A DNA stretch of 64,000 nt from Pseudomonas mangiferae. GTDB taxonomy: Bacteria > Pseudomonadota > Gammaproteobacteria > Pseudomonadales > Pseudomonadaceae. Shown here one piece after another: positions 39,113-50,848 of the stretch (its first letter is position 1; every line of letters begins with the position of its first letter). The position numbers were made by a program, and so were the translations under genes. Location of the stretch: contig NZ_VJOY01000013.1 of the NCBI RefSeq assembly GCF_007109405.1, positions 36,095-100,094 of the forward strand. The letters run 5' to 3'. The notes under the pieces are model-generated. The model did no database searches. It was given only the letters and a program-made list of their open reading frames with translations, and was not told the origin of the DNA.

Positions 39113-39598
39113 TCAGGCGTCGTCGCCGGCGTCGTCCTCGTCCTGGCCGTCACGGGCCGCCCGCAGGGGCTGCACCCGCTCGGACAGGGGGATCTCGTCC
39201 GGGTTTTCCTGCCGCGCCACCTTGGAGAAGGCGAAGATCACCTCGCGGACGATCTTGCGCTGGCTCGCCGGCAGGCAGAGGAAGGCATCGATGGTCTCGC
39301 GCTCCAAGTAGTTGAGGTCCTGCCAGCGCTGTTCGTATTCGTTGATGCGGTTGTCCACGTCGGTGCCGAAGCGCAGGTACTGCGGCGGCACCTTGAGCCA
39401 TTCGGCCAGCACCAGGACCTTGTCCTCGGACGGGTAGGTCTCGCCACGCAACCAGCGGCGCACCCCGTGCAGGGTCACCGTCCGGCCCCAGCTGCGCAGG
39501 TTGAACTCGCGCTCCAGCACGGCCGGGCGGGGTTCGTAGCCGGCGCGGCGCATGGCGTCCTGCAGGCGTTCGGCGAATTTGATCTTGGCTTCGTTCAT
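39113..39598 (-). CDS. Helix-turn-helix transcriptional regulator next to the type III R-M genes
   Basis: A 161-aa protein. A lambda-repressor-like HTH spans about residues 10-70, with the recognition-helix segment VRRWLRGETYPSEDKVLVLAEWL. The C-terminal half is mixed helical and ends in a highly acidic tail. No peptidase (LexA/CI) motif. The start is the ATG at 39598 (MNEAKIKF); no clear Shine-Dalgarno is seen. It is divergent from mod with a 125-bp gap containing a 14-bp perfect palindrome, so it is a natural candidate to control the R-M genes, although it might be an unrelated neighbour. Confidence 0.75.
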   Translation of the reverse strand: MNEAKIKFAERLQDAMRRAGYEPRPAVLEREFNLRSWGRTVTLHGVRRWLRGETYPSEDKVLVLAEWLKVPPQYLRFGTDVDNRINEYEQRWQDLNYLERETIDAFLCLPASQRKIVREVIFAFSKVARQENPDEIPLSERVQPLRAARDGQDEDDAGDDA

Positions 39599-39647
39599 GG
39601 AGATCGACGTGGCGGCAAAGGCGGCCACGTTACGGGAAATTGCAAAG

Positions 39648-39661
39648 CGATTACGTAATCG
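39648..39661. promoter_or_regulatory. 14-bp palindrome, candidate operator of the R-M block
   Basis: CGATTACGTAATCG is perfectly self-complementary. It lies midway between the divergent HTH regulator and mod starts and upstream of the mod -10 (TAGACT, 39688-39693) at a position near -45, which suits an activator; it also lies 50 bp upstream of the regulator ATG. Confidence 0.5.
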
Positions 39662-39723
39662 GATGGATTATTCGGTTAAGTTTTCGCTAGACTTTCGGTC
39701 ACCGACCTTCCGGTGTGTGATCC

Positions 39724-41769
39724 ATGTCCAAAAGTCTGCTGGAGCAACTTCCCGATATCGTCGCCCGCGGGCGGCAGCAAGCCGAACGCCTGCTGGAAAG
39801 CCTCGAGGGCCGCCACCGCATCGCCCTGCAAACCCGCGAATGGGTACTGCCGGCGCGGGATGCGGCGATGCCCGACTGGGTCGACGGCCTGCGCGACCAG
39901 GCGCCCGAGCCCGGCGCCTGGAGCAACCGGCTGATCTACGGCGACAACCTGCTGGCCATGGCCGCGCTGCTGGCCGGCGACGAGGACGGCACGCCGAGCC
40001 TGCGTAACCGCATCGACCTGATCTACATCGACCCGCCCTTCGATTCGCGCACCGACTACCGCACCAAGGTGCTGCTGCCGGGGGTGGAACTGGAGCAGCG
40101 GCCGACGGTGATCGAGCAGTTCGCCTACTCCGACACCTGGTCCGAGGGCACCGCCTCCTACCTGGCGATGATCACCCCGCGGCTGCTGCTGATGCGCGAG
40201 CTGCTGGCCGCCCACGGCTCCATCTACGTGCACCTGGACTGGCACGTCGGCCACTACGTGAAGCTGGTGATGGACGAGGTGTTCGGCAAGGAGAACTTCG
40301 TCAACGAGCTGATCTGGCAGGGCGCGGTGGGCGACACCTCGGCGAAGAACCGCAAGTTCATCAAGTCCCACGACACCCTGTTCTTCTACCGCAAGGGCGC
40401 CGCCGAGCCGGTCTGGAACGACGTCTTCCAGCCCTTCAGCGATGCCAGCGACAAGCTCTACAGCCGCCAGGACGCCGGCGGGCGCTTCCGCCTGGCGCCG
40501 GTGGACAACCCCGGCGGCGGCGGGTACGTCTACGACCTGGGTCTGGGCGAGAAGATGCCGCGCAACGGCTACCGCATGCCCCTGGCCACCGCCCTCGACT
40601 GGCTGCGCCAGGGCCTGCTGCTGGTGGAGCCGGGCAAGGTGCCCGGCAAGAAGCTCTACAAGAATCCCCACGGCGTGCGCTGTCGCGACGTCTGGACCGA
40701 CGTGCGCTCCCTGCAGGGCAGCGAGAGCATCGGCTACGCCACCCAGAAGCCCAGCGGCCTGCTGGAGCGGGTGATCGCCGCCTCGACCCGGGAGGGCCAA
40801 CTGATCGCCGACTTCTTCGGTGGCTCCGGCACCACCGCGGCGGTGGCCGAGCGCCTGGGCCGGCGCTGGATCACCAGCGACCTGGGCAAGCCGGCCTGCA
40901 TGATCATGCGCAAGCGGCTGATCGACCAGGGCGCGCGGCCGTTCCTCTACCAGGCCATCGGCGACTACCAGCTGGAGGCGGCGAAGCACACCCTGGGCCG
41001 CAGCTTCCGCATCGGCGACCTCTCCGGGATCGTCCTCGCCCTGTTCGGCGCCCGGCCGCTGCCGGCGGACGCCAACCCCCAACGCAACCTGGGCGCCCTG
41101 GATGACGGCAGCCGCACCCTGGTGCTGGCCGACTCCCCCAACAAGCTCACCGGCGGCGCCACCCTGCGCCGCGCCGTGGCCCTGCGGGACAGCCTGCTGG
41201 GGGGCTGGGACAAGGTGGTGGTGCTGGGCTGGAACTTCGACCCGGCCATCGGCCAGAGCCTCGACGCCCTGGCCGACCCGCGCCTGGAGGTGCTGGTGAT
41301 CCCGCCGGACCTGCTGGACCGCCTGAAGAAGGGCGGCCTCGACCGCCTGCGCGCCCAGGTGCGCTTCTCCAGCCTGCAGTACCTCAGCCTGCACCCGGTG
41401 GAGCGCCAGCGCCGGGGCGACGCCGAGTCGCTGCGGGTGCGCCTGGCCAACTACGTGCTGCTCTCCCCCGAGGCGATCAACCTGGACGACGCCAACCGCG
41501 CCAAGCTGCACCGGGTGATGAACGCCGAGCCCCTGGCGCTGATCGAGTACTGGGCGGTGGACCCGGACTACGACGGCGAGGTGTTCCGCTCGGTCTGGCA
41601 GGACTACCGGGGCAACGCCGCCCACGCCGGCGACCCGCTGCGGGTGTCGCCGGAGGCACGCCTGGAAGTGCCCTACCGCGAGGGGCCGCGACGCCTGTGC
41701 GTGCGGGCGGTGGACGTGTTCGGCTTCGAGGCCGAGGTCAGCCTGGACCTGGCGGAGGTGCGGCCATGA
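39724..41769 (+). CDS. Type III restriction-modification system methyltransferase (Mod)
   Basis: A 681-aa beta-class N6-adenine methyltransferase. Catalytic motif IV is DPPF (Asp103) in [14 protein letters not shown]. It precedes the SAM-binding motif [10 protein letters not shown] (Asp363 onward), the order expected for the type III/beta group. The region between should hold the target-recognition domain. About 310 residues follow motif I, longer than many Mods. It overlaps res by ATGA. Base use is as GC-rich as the host, so this is not a recent arrival by composition. The recognition sequence cannot be read from the protein. Confidence 0.88.
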   Translation: MSKSLLEQLPDIVARGRQQAERLLESLEGRHRIALQTREWVLPARDAAMPDWVDGLRDQAPEPGAWSNRLIYGDNLLAMAALLAGDEDGTPSLRNRIDLIYIDPPFDSRTDYRTKVLLPGVELEQRPTVIEQFAYSDTWSEGTASYLAMITPRLLLMRELLAAHGSIYVHLDWHVGHYVKLVMDEVFGKENFVNELIWQGAVGDTSAKNRKFIKSHDTLFFYRKGAAEPVWNDVFQPFSDASDKLYSRQDAGGRFRLAPVDNPGGGGYVYDLGLGEKMPRNGYRMPLATALDWLRQGLLLVEPGKVPGKKLYKNPHGVRCRDVWTDVRSLQGSESIGYATQKPSGLLERVIAASTREGQLIADFFGGSGTTAAVAERLGRRWITSDLGKPACMIMRKRLIDQGARPFLYQAIGDYQLEAAKHTLGRSFRIGDLSGIVLALFGARPLPADANPQRNLGALDDGSRTLVLADSPNKLTGGATLRRAVALRDSLLGGWDKVVVLGWNFDPAIGQSLDALADPRLEVLVIPPDLLDRLKKGGLDRLRAQVRFSSLQYLSLHPVERQRRGDAESLRVRLANYVLLSPEAINLDDANRAKLHRVMNAEPLALIEYWAVDPDYDGEVFRSVWQDYRGNAAHAGDPLRVSPEARLEVPYREGPRRLCVRAVDVFGFEAEVSLDLAEVRP

Positions 41770-44723
41770 CCGCCCCGGCCGCCGGCACGCTGCCCCTGGT
41801 GGCGGCCCTGGGCGAGCTGGCCGCGCGCCTGGAGACCGAGCTGGCCCGGCACGACGCCGGCGGCCCGCCCGGGGAGCTGCTGGCGCGCTTCACCCCCACC
41901 AGCGCCGGGCTGCTGCGCTGGTGGTTCGGCGAGAGCGCCTGCGCGACCCGCCCGGTGCGCTTCCACGCCGGCCAGCGCCAGGCGATCCTGCACACCCTGA
42001 TCGCCCACGAGCTGTTCGACGCCGCCGACCTGGGCGGCCTGCACGCAGGGCTCGGCCTGCTGGACGCCCTGGACCCGGCCCAGCGCGCCGGCTTCGACAA
42101 GCCGCGCCACCGCCACCCCAAGTACTGCCTGAAGATGGCCACCGGCACCGGCAAGACCTGGGTGCTGCAGGCCCTGCTGGTGTGGCAGTGGGCCAACCAC
42201 CGGGCGGCCTGCGCCGCCGGCCGCGACGACCCGCGCTTCACCCGGCGCTTCCTGGTGGTAGCCCCGGGGCTGATCGTCTACGAGCGGCTGCTGGACGCCT
42301 TCCTCGGGCGCCGCGGCGGCGACGGCGAGCGCGACCCGGACAGCGCCGACCTGGTACGCCACGCCGAGCTGTTCGTGCCGCCGGAGCTGCGCGCGCCGCT
42401 GCGCCAGTTCGTCCTCGCCAACCTCTGCGAGAAGCACGAGATCGGCCGCAAGTGCACCGGCAACGGCCTGCTGGCCCTGACCAACTGGCACCTGCTGGCC
42501 GAGACCACCGAGCGCCCCGACGACAAGGCCGCCGACCTGGACGACGCCCTGGCGGCGGAGGAGCACGGCGCCTACCGCGTGCTGCCCCTCGCCCCGGGGC
42601 GCGGCGCCGGCAACGAACTGGAGCGCCTGGACCGTCGCCACGGCCGCGACGACCCGCTGGCCGCCCTCGCCGCCCTGCCCGACCTGCTGGTGTTCAACGA
42701 CGAGGCGCACCACGTCCACGCCCTGCGCGCCGGCGAGGACGACAGCGAGGTGGAATGGCAGAAGAGCCTGCTGCGCCTGGCCCGGGACAAGGGCCGGCGC
42801 TTCATCCAGGTGGACTTCTCGGCGACCCCGTACAACGACCTGGGCAACGGCCGCAAGGCGTACTTCCCCCACATCGTCGCCGACTTCGACCTGCGCGCGG
42901 CCCTCGGGGCCGGGCTGGTGAAGTCCCTGGTGCTGGACCGTCGCAAGGACATCGCCGCGCTGCCCTTGGACTTCCTCGCCGAGCACGACGCCGACGGCCG
43001 CCTGCGCCTATCCGAGGGCCAGCGCCTGATGATCCGCGCCGGCCTGGGCAAGCGCGAGCGCCTGGAGCGGGACTTCGCCGTCCTCGACCCACGGCGCACG
43101 CCGAAGCTGCTGGTGGTCTGCGAGGACACCGCGGTGGCAGCGCTGGTGGAAGCCTTCCTGCTGGAGGAAGGCCTGCCCGCCGACGACGTGCTGCGCATCG
43201 ACTCCGGGCGCCGCGCGGAGCTGGGCGAGCGGGAGTGGGCGCCGCTGCGCCGGCGCCTGTCCAGCCTGGACGCCGGGCCGCAGCCGCGGGTGCTGGTCAG
43301 CGTGCTGATGCTGCGGGAGGGCTTCGACGCCGAGACCATCTGCGTGATCGTGCCGCTGCGCGCCAGCCGCGCGGCGATCCTGGTGGAGCAGACCGTGGGC
43401 CGCGGCCTGCGCCTGATGTGGCGCGGCGAGGTCTACGAGGCCCTGCGCCGGGAGAACCGCGAGCGCATCGACCACGGCGAGGAGCCGTCCAGCCTGATCG
43501 ACATCCTGTCCATCATCGAGCACCCCGCCTTCGCCCGCTTCTACGACGAGCTGCGGGACGCCGGCCTGCTGGTGCACGGCAGCGACGCGCCGGTGGCCGG
43601 CACCGGCGACCTGATCACCATCGGCCTGCGGGACGGCTACGAACGCTACGACTTCAGCGTGCCGGTGCTGGTGGAGGAAGCCGAGGAGCGCCTGGAGCAC
43701 GCCGACTTCGACGAGGGCGCGCTGCCGCCCTTCTCCGGCCCCTCCCGGGAGGCCCTGGCGGAGCTGCTGGGCCGGGGCGACACCTTCACCTCCCTGGACC
43801 TGCAGAGCGCCACCCTGTTCGGCGACTACCGGGTGGACGGCGCGGTGCTGCAGGCCGGCGGCTACAACGAGCTGCTGTCGCGCCTGACCCGGCGCATCGC
43901 CCAGGCCCTCAGCCAGCCCCTGGCGGGCGGTACCCGGGTGGCGCCGCGGCAGCCACGGCCGTACCTGCAGACCCGGGGCGCCTGGCTGGCCCAGCGCCTG
44001 GACCGCTACATCCGCGGGCGGCTGTTCGGCGCGCCCTTCGACCCCCTGGCGGACGACGGCTGGCGCCTGCTGCTGGTGCGCCCGGTGCACGAGCACCTGG
44101 TGCGGGTGTTCGCCCTGGCCCTGGTCTGCGCCGAGCGCCGCCGCCCCGGGCAGCCGGCCCGGGTGCAGACGCGCAGCCTGTCCGAGGTGGCGCAGCTGAC
44201 GGTGCGCGCCGGCGAGGTGCTGGCGGTGCGCAAGTGCCTTTACACCCACCTGCCGCTGCCCGGCCGGCATACCGGCCTGGAACGGGCATTCATCGAATGG
44301 GCCGAGTGCGACACCGGCATCCGTGCCTACTGCCGCATCAGCGAGCAGCGCCACCCCTTCGTGCACCTGCCGTACCTGCGCGAGGACGGCCGCCCGGCCC
44401 GCTACAGCCCGGACTTCCTGGTGCGCGGCGAACGCGCCACCTACCTGGTGGAGACCAAGGCCGAGAACCAGCTCAACCACCCCGACGTGCGTCGCAAGGC
44501 GGCCGCCGCCGGCGCCTGGTGCGCGCGCCTGGACGCGGTGCCGGAGGCCCGGCCGGACGGCCTGCCCTGGCGCTACGCGCTGGTGGGCGAGGCGTTGTTC
44601 CACGACTGGCGGCGCCGCGGCGCGCGCCTGGAGGACCTGCTGGCGCTGGCCAGCCTCTATCGCCCGGCGGTGGCCGGCGACCAGGGGCGGCTACGCCTGG
44701 AGGCGCCGCGCGACATGATCTAG
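41766..44723 (+). CDS. Type III restriction enzyme helicase-nuclease (Res)
   Basis: A 985-aa SF2 helicase fused to a nuclease. Walker A is ATGTGKT (125-131), motif II DEAH is at 312-315, the DFSATPY motif III follows, and QTVGRGLRL is motif VI. The C-terminal PD-(D/E)xK site is Asp883 with Glu896-Thr-Lys898 (SPDFLVR...LVETKAE). All catalytic elements look intact, so the system should be able to cut. The ATG at 41766 overlaps the mod stop, favouring coupled translation in which Mod is made first. Confidence 0.88.
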   Translation: MTAPAAGTLPLVAALGELAARLETELARHDAGGPPGELLARFTPTSAGLLRWWFGESACATRPVRFHAGQRQAILHTLIAHELFDAADLGGLHAGLGLLDALDPAQRAGFDKPRHRHPKYCLKMATGTGKTWVLQALLVWQWANHRAACAAGRDDPRFTRRFLVVAPGLIVYERLLDAFLGRRGGDGERDPDSADLVRHAELFVPPELRAPLRQFVLANLCEKHEIGRKCTGNGLLALTNWHLLAETTERPDDKAADLDDALAAEEHGAYRVLPLAPGRGAGNELERLDRRHGRDDPLAALAALPDLLVFNDEAHHVHALRAGEDDSEVEWQKSLLRLARDKGRRFIQVDFSATPYNDLGNGRKAYFPHIVADFDLRAALGAGLVKSLVLDRRKDIAALPLDFLAEHDADGRLRLSEGQRLMIRAGLGKRERLERDFAVLDPRRTPKLLVVCEDTAVAALVEAFLLEEGLPADDVLRIDSGRRAELGEREWAPLRRRLSSLDAGPQPRVLVSVLMLREGFDAETICVIVPLRASRAAILVEQTVGRGLRLMWRGEVYEALRRENRERIDHGEEPSSLIDILSIIEHPAFARFYDELRDAGLLVHGSDAPVAGTGDLITIGLRDGYERYDFSVPVLVEEAEERLEHADFDEGALPPFSGPSREALAELLGRGDTFTSLDLQSATLFGDYRVDGAVLQAGGYNELLSRLTRRIAQALSQPLAGGTRVAPRQPRPYLQTRGAWLAQRLDRYIRGRLFGAPFDPLADDGWRLLLVRPVHEHLVRVFALALVCAERRRPGQPARVQTRSLSEVAQLTVRAGEVLAVRKCLYTHLPLPGRHTGLERAFIEWAECDTGIRAYCRISEQRHPFVHLPYLREDGRPARYSPDFLVRGERATYLVETKAENQLNHPDVRRKAAAAGAWCARLDAVPEARPDGLPWRYALVGEALFHDWRRRGARLEDLLALASLYRPAVAGDQGRLRLEAPRDMI

Positions 44724-44787
44724 GCGCCGGGCCATGAGGGGCCGGACGCCGCTCGATTCAACACAGGCACCACACAGGGAAAGAGCG

Positions 44788-45189
44788 ATGAAGGAAACGC
44801 ATCCGAACAAGGTTGTCGACCTCACGGCGCACCGCGCCAGGCGTCACGGCAGCGCCAGGGAACCGTTGTACGCCACGCCGCCAAGGGACGCGGCCGAGGA
44901 GGTCCCGGAGATGGGCGACAAGGAAAAGGTTTGGTGGCGCAACACGCTGTTCTTCACCGAACGGCTGGTGCACAACCCGGCCTACGGCGCGGTGCGCTTC
45001 CGCCTGGCGCGGCTGCGCGACCAGCGGCGCATGCTGCACTTCACCTGCAAGCTCTACGAAGCCTATTACACGCTGGACGACTGCCTGATGATCGACTTCG
45101 AGCAGCCGGTGATGCTGGTCCGCTGGAGCGGCCGCAACGACCCCGGCTACCCGCTGGTGCCGCGGCCGGCGGTGCTCCACGAGGAATGA
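44788..45189 (+). CDS. Unrecognised 133-aa protein downstream of res
   Basis: Not assigned to any family I know. The first 40 residues are basic and probably disordered (KVVDLTAHRARRHGS), and the rest is a compact alpha/beta-like segment with many aromatic residues (WWRNTLFFTERLVHNPAYG... DDCLMIDFEQPVMLVRW). No signal peptide or membrane helix. The ATG at 44788 has GGAAAG upstream; the longer frame is less plausible. It lies 64 bp after res in the same direction and 9 bp from the convergent laoR. It could be an accessory of the R-M block or an unrelated Pseudomonas gene. Confidence 0.6.
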   Translation: MKETHPNKVVDLTAHRARRHGSAREPLYATPPRDAAEEVPEMGDKEKVWWRNTLFFTERLVHNPAYGAVRFRLARLRDQRRMLHFTCKLYEAYYTLDDCLMIDFEQPVMLVRWSGRNDPGYPLVPRPAVLHEE

Positions 45190-45198
45190 GCGGCGGCC

Positions 45199-45879
45199 TC
45201 AGCCGGCCAGGGTCGGCGACTCGGCGATGACCTCTTCCAGGGGCACGTGCAGGCGTTCGTACAGTGCCTGCACCGCATCCCGGGCGCTGTCGGCGATGTA
45301 GCCGTCCTCCAGCGCCAGCACCTGGTAGATGCCCCGGCGCAGCAGGTCTTCGCTGAGGTCGCCGGGGTCGCCGCGGGTGGTGCAGAGGAAGCGCACCCAG
45401 GAGGTCATGACGATCCAGGCGTTGAGGGCCAGGGCCTCGATCTGCACCGGGGTCATGCGCAGGATGCCGGCCTCGACGAAGCCCTGGTAGATGTCCTGGG
45501 CGCGGTTCAGGCAGCGGCGGGCGAACCAGCGGTAGCGCCAGGCCAGTTCCGGGTCGGCCTCCAGGAGGTGCTCCAGGTCGCGGTGCAGGAAGCGGTAGTG
45601 CCACATGGAGGCCAGCAGCGCCTCCAGGTAGAAGGTCTTGTCCGCCACCGTCATCGCCCGCCCCGGCGGCCGCTGCAGCACGCTGTCGACCCGGTCCTCG
45701 TACTGCAGGAACAGCTCGGCGATGATCTTCTGCTTGTTACGGAAGTGGTAGTACAGGTTGCCGGGCGACATCCCCAGGTGGGCGGAGATGTGGTTGGTGG
45801 TGACGCTGCGCTCGCCCTGGGCGTTGAACAGCTCCAGGCTGGCCTGGACGATGCGGTCACGGGTCTTCGGTGCTGCCAT
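45199..45879 (-). CDS. laoR: TetR-family repressor of the lao genes
   Basis: A 226-aa TetR regulator. The N-terminal HTH is about residues 25-45 (TTNHISAHLGMSPGNLYYHF), and the C-terminal ligand domain is all-helical. It is divergent from laoC-laoB-laoA, the arrangement described for P. aeruginosa LaoR, which represses long-chain alcohol oxidation genes. ATG at 45879. The candidate operator (46025-46044) lies in the shared promoter region. Confidence 0.88.
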   Translation of the reverse strand: MAAPKTRDRIVQASLELFNAQGERSVTTNHISAHLGMSPGNLYYHFRNKQKIIAELFLQYEDRVDSVLQRPPGRAMTVADKTFYLEALLASMWHYRFLHRDLEHLLEADPELAWRYRWFARRCLNRAQDIYQGFVEAGILRMTPVQIEALALNAWIVMTSWVRFLCTTRGDPGDLSEDLLRRGIYQVLALEDGYIADSARDAVQALYERLHVPLEEVIAESPTLAG

Positions 45880-46017
45880 CTGAACTCGTCTCGTACGGGG
45901 GGTGGCGCGTGTGCGGAAGGCCGCAAAGGTACACGGAAACATCGACGACAAAACGCTACGCCATCGACACTTCCAACATACTGGCAGGAGTCGCCGACCA
46001 TTGGTACGACCGTCCGA

Positions 46018-46046
46018 TTGACAATTTAGAGCAATTACTCTAAATA
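46018..46046 (+). promoter_or_regulatory. Promoter of laoCBA
   Basis: TTGACA (46018-46023), 17-bp spacer, TAAATA (46041-46046): a near-consensus sigma-70 promoter 64 bp before the laoC ATG. Confidence 0.75.
46025..46044. promoter_or_regulatory. Candidate LaoR operator
   Basis: TTTAGAG-N6-CTCTAAA, a perfect 7-bp inverted repeat that fills the spacer of the laoC promoter and overlaps its -10. Binding by a TetR dimer here would block RNA polymerase. Confidence 0.7.
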
Positions 46047-46109
46047 TCCCGGAAACCCGCGCGCCACGGCGCCTCCCACCCAATCCGCTTTTTTGCCCCG
46101 AGGTCACCG

Positions 46110-47546
46110 ATGCGTGTCGACGCCGCCCTGCCGTTGCCTGCCGCCGATGCGGGTGCCCGCGATCCGCTGCAAGAAACCTTCCAGACCCTGCGCGAGGCTT
46201 TTTGCGCGCATCCGATGCCACCCGCCGAGGAACGCCTGCAATGGCTCGACGCCCTGCGCCGGGGGTTGCTGGCGAACCGCGACACCCTGGTCAGGGCCAT
46301 CGCCGAGGACTTCGGCAACCGCTCCGCCGACGAGACCCTGCTGGCCGAGCTGATCCCCAGCCTGCATGCCATCCGCTACGCGCGGCGCCGGCTGCGGCAC
46401 TGGATGAAGCCCGCGCGGCGCGGCGTGGGGGCGATGTTCCAGCCGGCCTCGGCGCGGGTGGTCTACCAGCCCCTGGGGGTGGTGGGGGTGATCGTGCCGT
46501 GGAACTACCCGCTGTACCTGGCGGTGGGGCCGCTGGTGGGTGCCCTGGCCGCCGGCAACCGGGTGATGCTCAAGCTCAGCGAGGCCACCCCGCGCACCGC
46601 CCGGGCGCTGGCCGAGCTGCTGGCCGCCACTTTCCCGGACAACCTGGTGAGCGTGGTGCAGGGCGAGGCCGAGGTGGCCGCGGCCTTTTCCCGGCTGCCG
46701 TTCGACCACCTGCTGTTCACCGGCTCCACCGAGGTGGGCCGCAAGGTGATGCGCGCCGCCGCCGAGCACCTCACCCCGGTGACCCTGGAACTGGGCGGCA
46801 AGTCGCCGGCCATCGTCTCGGCCGACGTGCCCCTGGAGCATGCTGCCGAGCGCATCGCCTTCGGCAAGTGCCTGAACGCCGGGCAGACCTGCGTGGCGCC
46901 GGACTACGTGCTGGTGCCGCGGGCGCGCCTGGACGGCTTCGTCGAGGCCTACGGCCGCACGGTGCAGCGCTTCTTCCCGCGGCTGGCGGACAACCCCGAC
47001 TACACCAGCATCGTCAACCCGCGCCAGGCGGCGCGCCTCGCCGCCTACCTGGACGACGCCCGGGCCCGTGGCGCGACGGTGCTGCCGCTGCTGCCGGCGG
47101 CGGCCGACCGGCGCCTGCCGCCGACCCTGCTGCTGGAGGTGGACGACGCCATGCAGGTGATGCAGGAGGAAATCTTCGGGCCGCTGCTGCCGGTGGTGCC
47201 CTATGACCACCTGGACGACGCCATCGCCTACGTCAACCAGCGCCCGCGGCCCCTGGCCCTCTACTATTTCGGCTACGACCGCGACGACCAGCGCCGCGTG
47301 CTGGAGCGCACCCATTCCGGCGGCGTGTGCCTCAACGACACCCTGCTCCACGTGGCCCAGGACGACCTGCCCTTCGGCGGCATCGGCGCCTCGGGCATGG
47401 GTCACTACCACGGCCACGAGGGCTTCCTCACCTTCAGCAAGGCCAAGGGGGTGTTCGCCAAGGGCCGATTCAACGCCGCGCGGCTGGTCTACCCGCCCTA
47501 CGGCCGGGCGATCCAGTCCCTGATCTACCGCCTCTTCCTGCGCTGA
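46110..47546 (+). CDS. laoC: Aldehyde dehydrogenase of the long-chain alcohol pathway
   Basis: A 478-aa NAD(P)-dependent aldehyde dehydrogenase. The catalytic Cys261 is in NAGQTCVAPDY and the general-base Glu in LELGGKSPAI. VPWNYPLYLAVGPLVGALAAGN is the cofactor region. A hydrophobic or basic C-terminal tail could mediate membrane association. As LaoC it would oxidise long-chain aldehydes made by LaoA to fatty acids. Its stop is 9 bp before the next start. Confidence 0.9.
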   Translation: MRVDAALPLPAADAGARDPLQETFQTLREAFCAHPMPPAEERLQWLDALRRGLLANRDTLVRAIAEDFGNRSADETLLAELIPSLHAIRYARRRLRHWMKPARRGVGAMFQPASARVVYQPLGVVGVIVPWNYPLYLAVGPLVGALAAGNRVMLKLSEATPRTARALAELLAATFPDNLVSVVQGEAEVAAAFSRLPFDHLLFTGSTEVGRKVMRAAAEHLTPVTLELGGKSPAIVSADVPLEHAAERIAFGKCLNAGQTCVAPDYVLVPRARLDGFVEAYGRTVQRFFPRLADNPDYTSIVNPRQAARLAAYLDDARARGATVLPLLPAAADRRLPPTLLLEVDDAMQVMQEEIFGPLLPVVPYDHLDDAIAYVNQRPRPLALYYFGYDRDDQRRVLERTHSGGVCLNDTLLHVAQDDLPFGGIGASGMGHYHGHEGFLTFSKAKGVFAKGRFNAARLVYPPYGRAIQSLIYRLFLR

Positions 47547-47555
47547 GGGCCCGCG

Positions 47556-48125
47556 ATGAACGACCCCGTTTCCGACGACGCCTCCCGCCCGCAGCGGCTG
47601 GCCATGGCAGGCCTCTCCCGGCGCCAGGTGCTCAAGGTGGGCCTGCTGGGCGGGCTGCTGCTGGGCGGCGCCGGGCTGGCGGTGAGCCTCGGCCGCCCGG
47701 CGGACGACCCGGCTGGCGGCTATGCCCGCCTGCGCAGCGCCGACCTGGAGGTGCTGGGCGCCCTGGTGCCGGTGATCCTCGCCGGCGCGGTACCGGCAGA
47801 GCGCATGCCCGCGGCCCTGGCCGGCACCCTGCGGGGCATCGACGACAGCCTGACCCGGCTGTCGCCGGCGATGCTCGGCCTCACCGTGCAGCTGCTGGAC
47901 GTGCTGGCGCTGCCCCTCACCCGCGGCCCGCTCACCGGCATCTGGGGCGCCTGGTCCGAGGCGACGCCCGCCGACCTGGGGCGCTTCCTCGACCGCTGGC
48001 GCGACAGCCGCCTCGCCCTCTTGCAGCGCGGTCACGCCTCGCTGCTGCAACTGGTACTGATGAGCTGGTACGGCCGGCCGGAATCCTGGGCCCACTGCGG
48101 CTACCCGGGCCCGCCGGCCATCTAA
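47556..48125 (+). CDS. laoB: Small Tat-signal protein of the lao operon
   Basis: A 189-aa protein with a twin-arginine motif S-R22-R23-Q-V-L-K followed by a hydrophobic stretch, so it is exported or membrane-anchored by the Tat route. The remainder resembles small partner subunits of GMC-type dehydrogenases. It corresponds in position to LaoB, which is required with LaoA. It is cotranscribed with laoC and laoA. Confidence 0.85.
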   Translation: MNDPVSDDASRPQRLAMAGLSRRQVLKVGLLGGLLLGGAGLAVSLGRPADDPAGGYARLRSADLEVLGALVPVILAGAVPAERMPAALAGTLRGIDDSLTRLSPAMLGLTVQLLDVLALPLTRGPLTGIWGAWSEATPADLGRFLDRWRDSRLALLQRGHASLLQLVLMSWYGRPESWAHCGYPGPPAI

Positions 48126-48250
48126 TCGCCGGGCCGTGCTTGCCACCGGGTGGCACAGCCCACCCTGGCCATGCACCACGAAAGAACACCCGACACCGCT
48201 TCCGCTTCACCGGCTGACGCACACCCAAGGGCCCAAACGAGAACAAGACC

Positions 48251-50778
<2,528 letters not shown>

Positions 50779-50848
50779 TTCCCGTCCGGCGCACCGGGGC
50801 GTGGCGCGGGCGATTCCCGCCGCGAGGCGAAGCTGGAGCGACACGCCG

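Noticed and set aside
41921..44737. 938-residue ORF in another frame of the res gene
   Set aside because: Low-complexity Arg/Gly/Pro/Ala translation; the res frame has the helicase and nuclease motifs.
39113..45189. BREX, DISARM or phage-growth-limitation system
   Set aside because: Only Mod and Res of the type III kind are present; no PglZ, BrxC, PLD or other core genes of those systems were seen.
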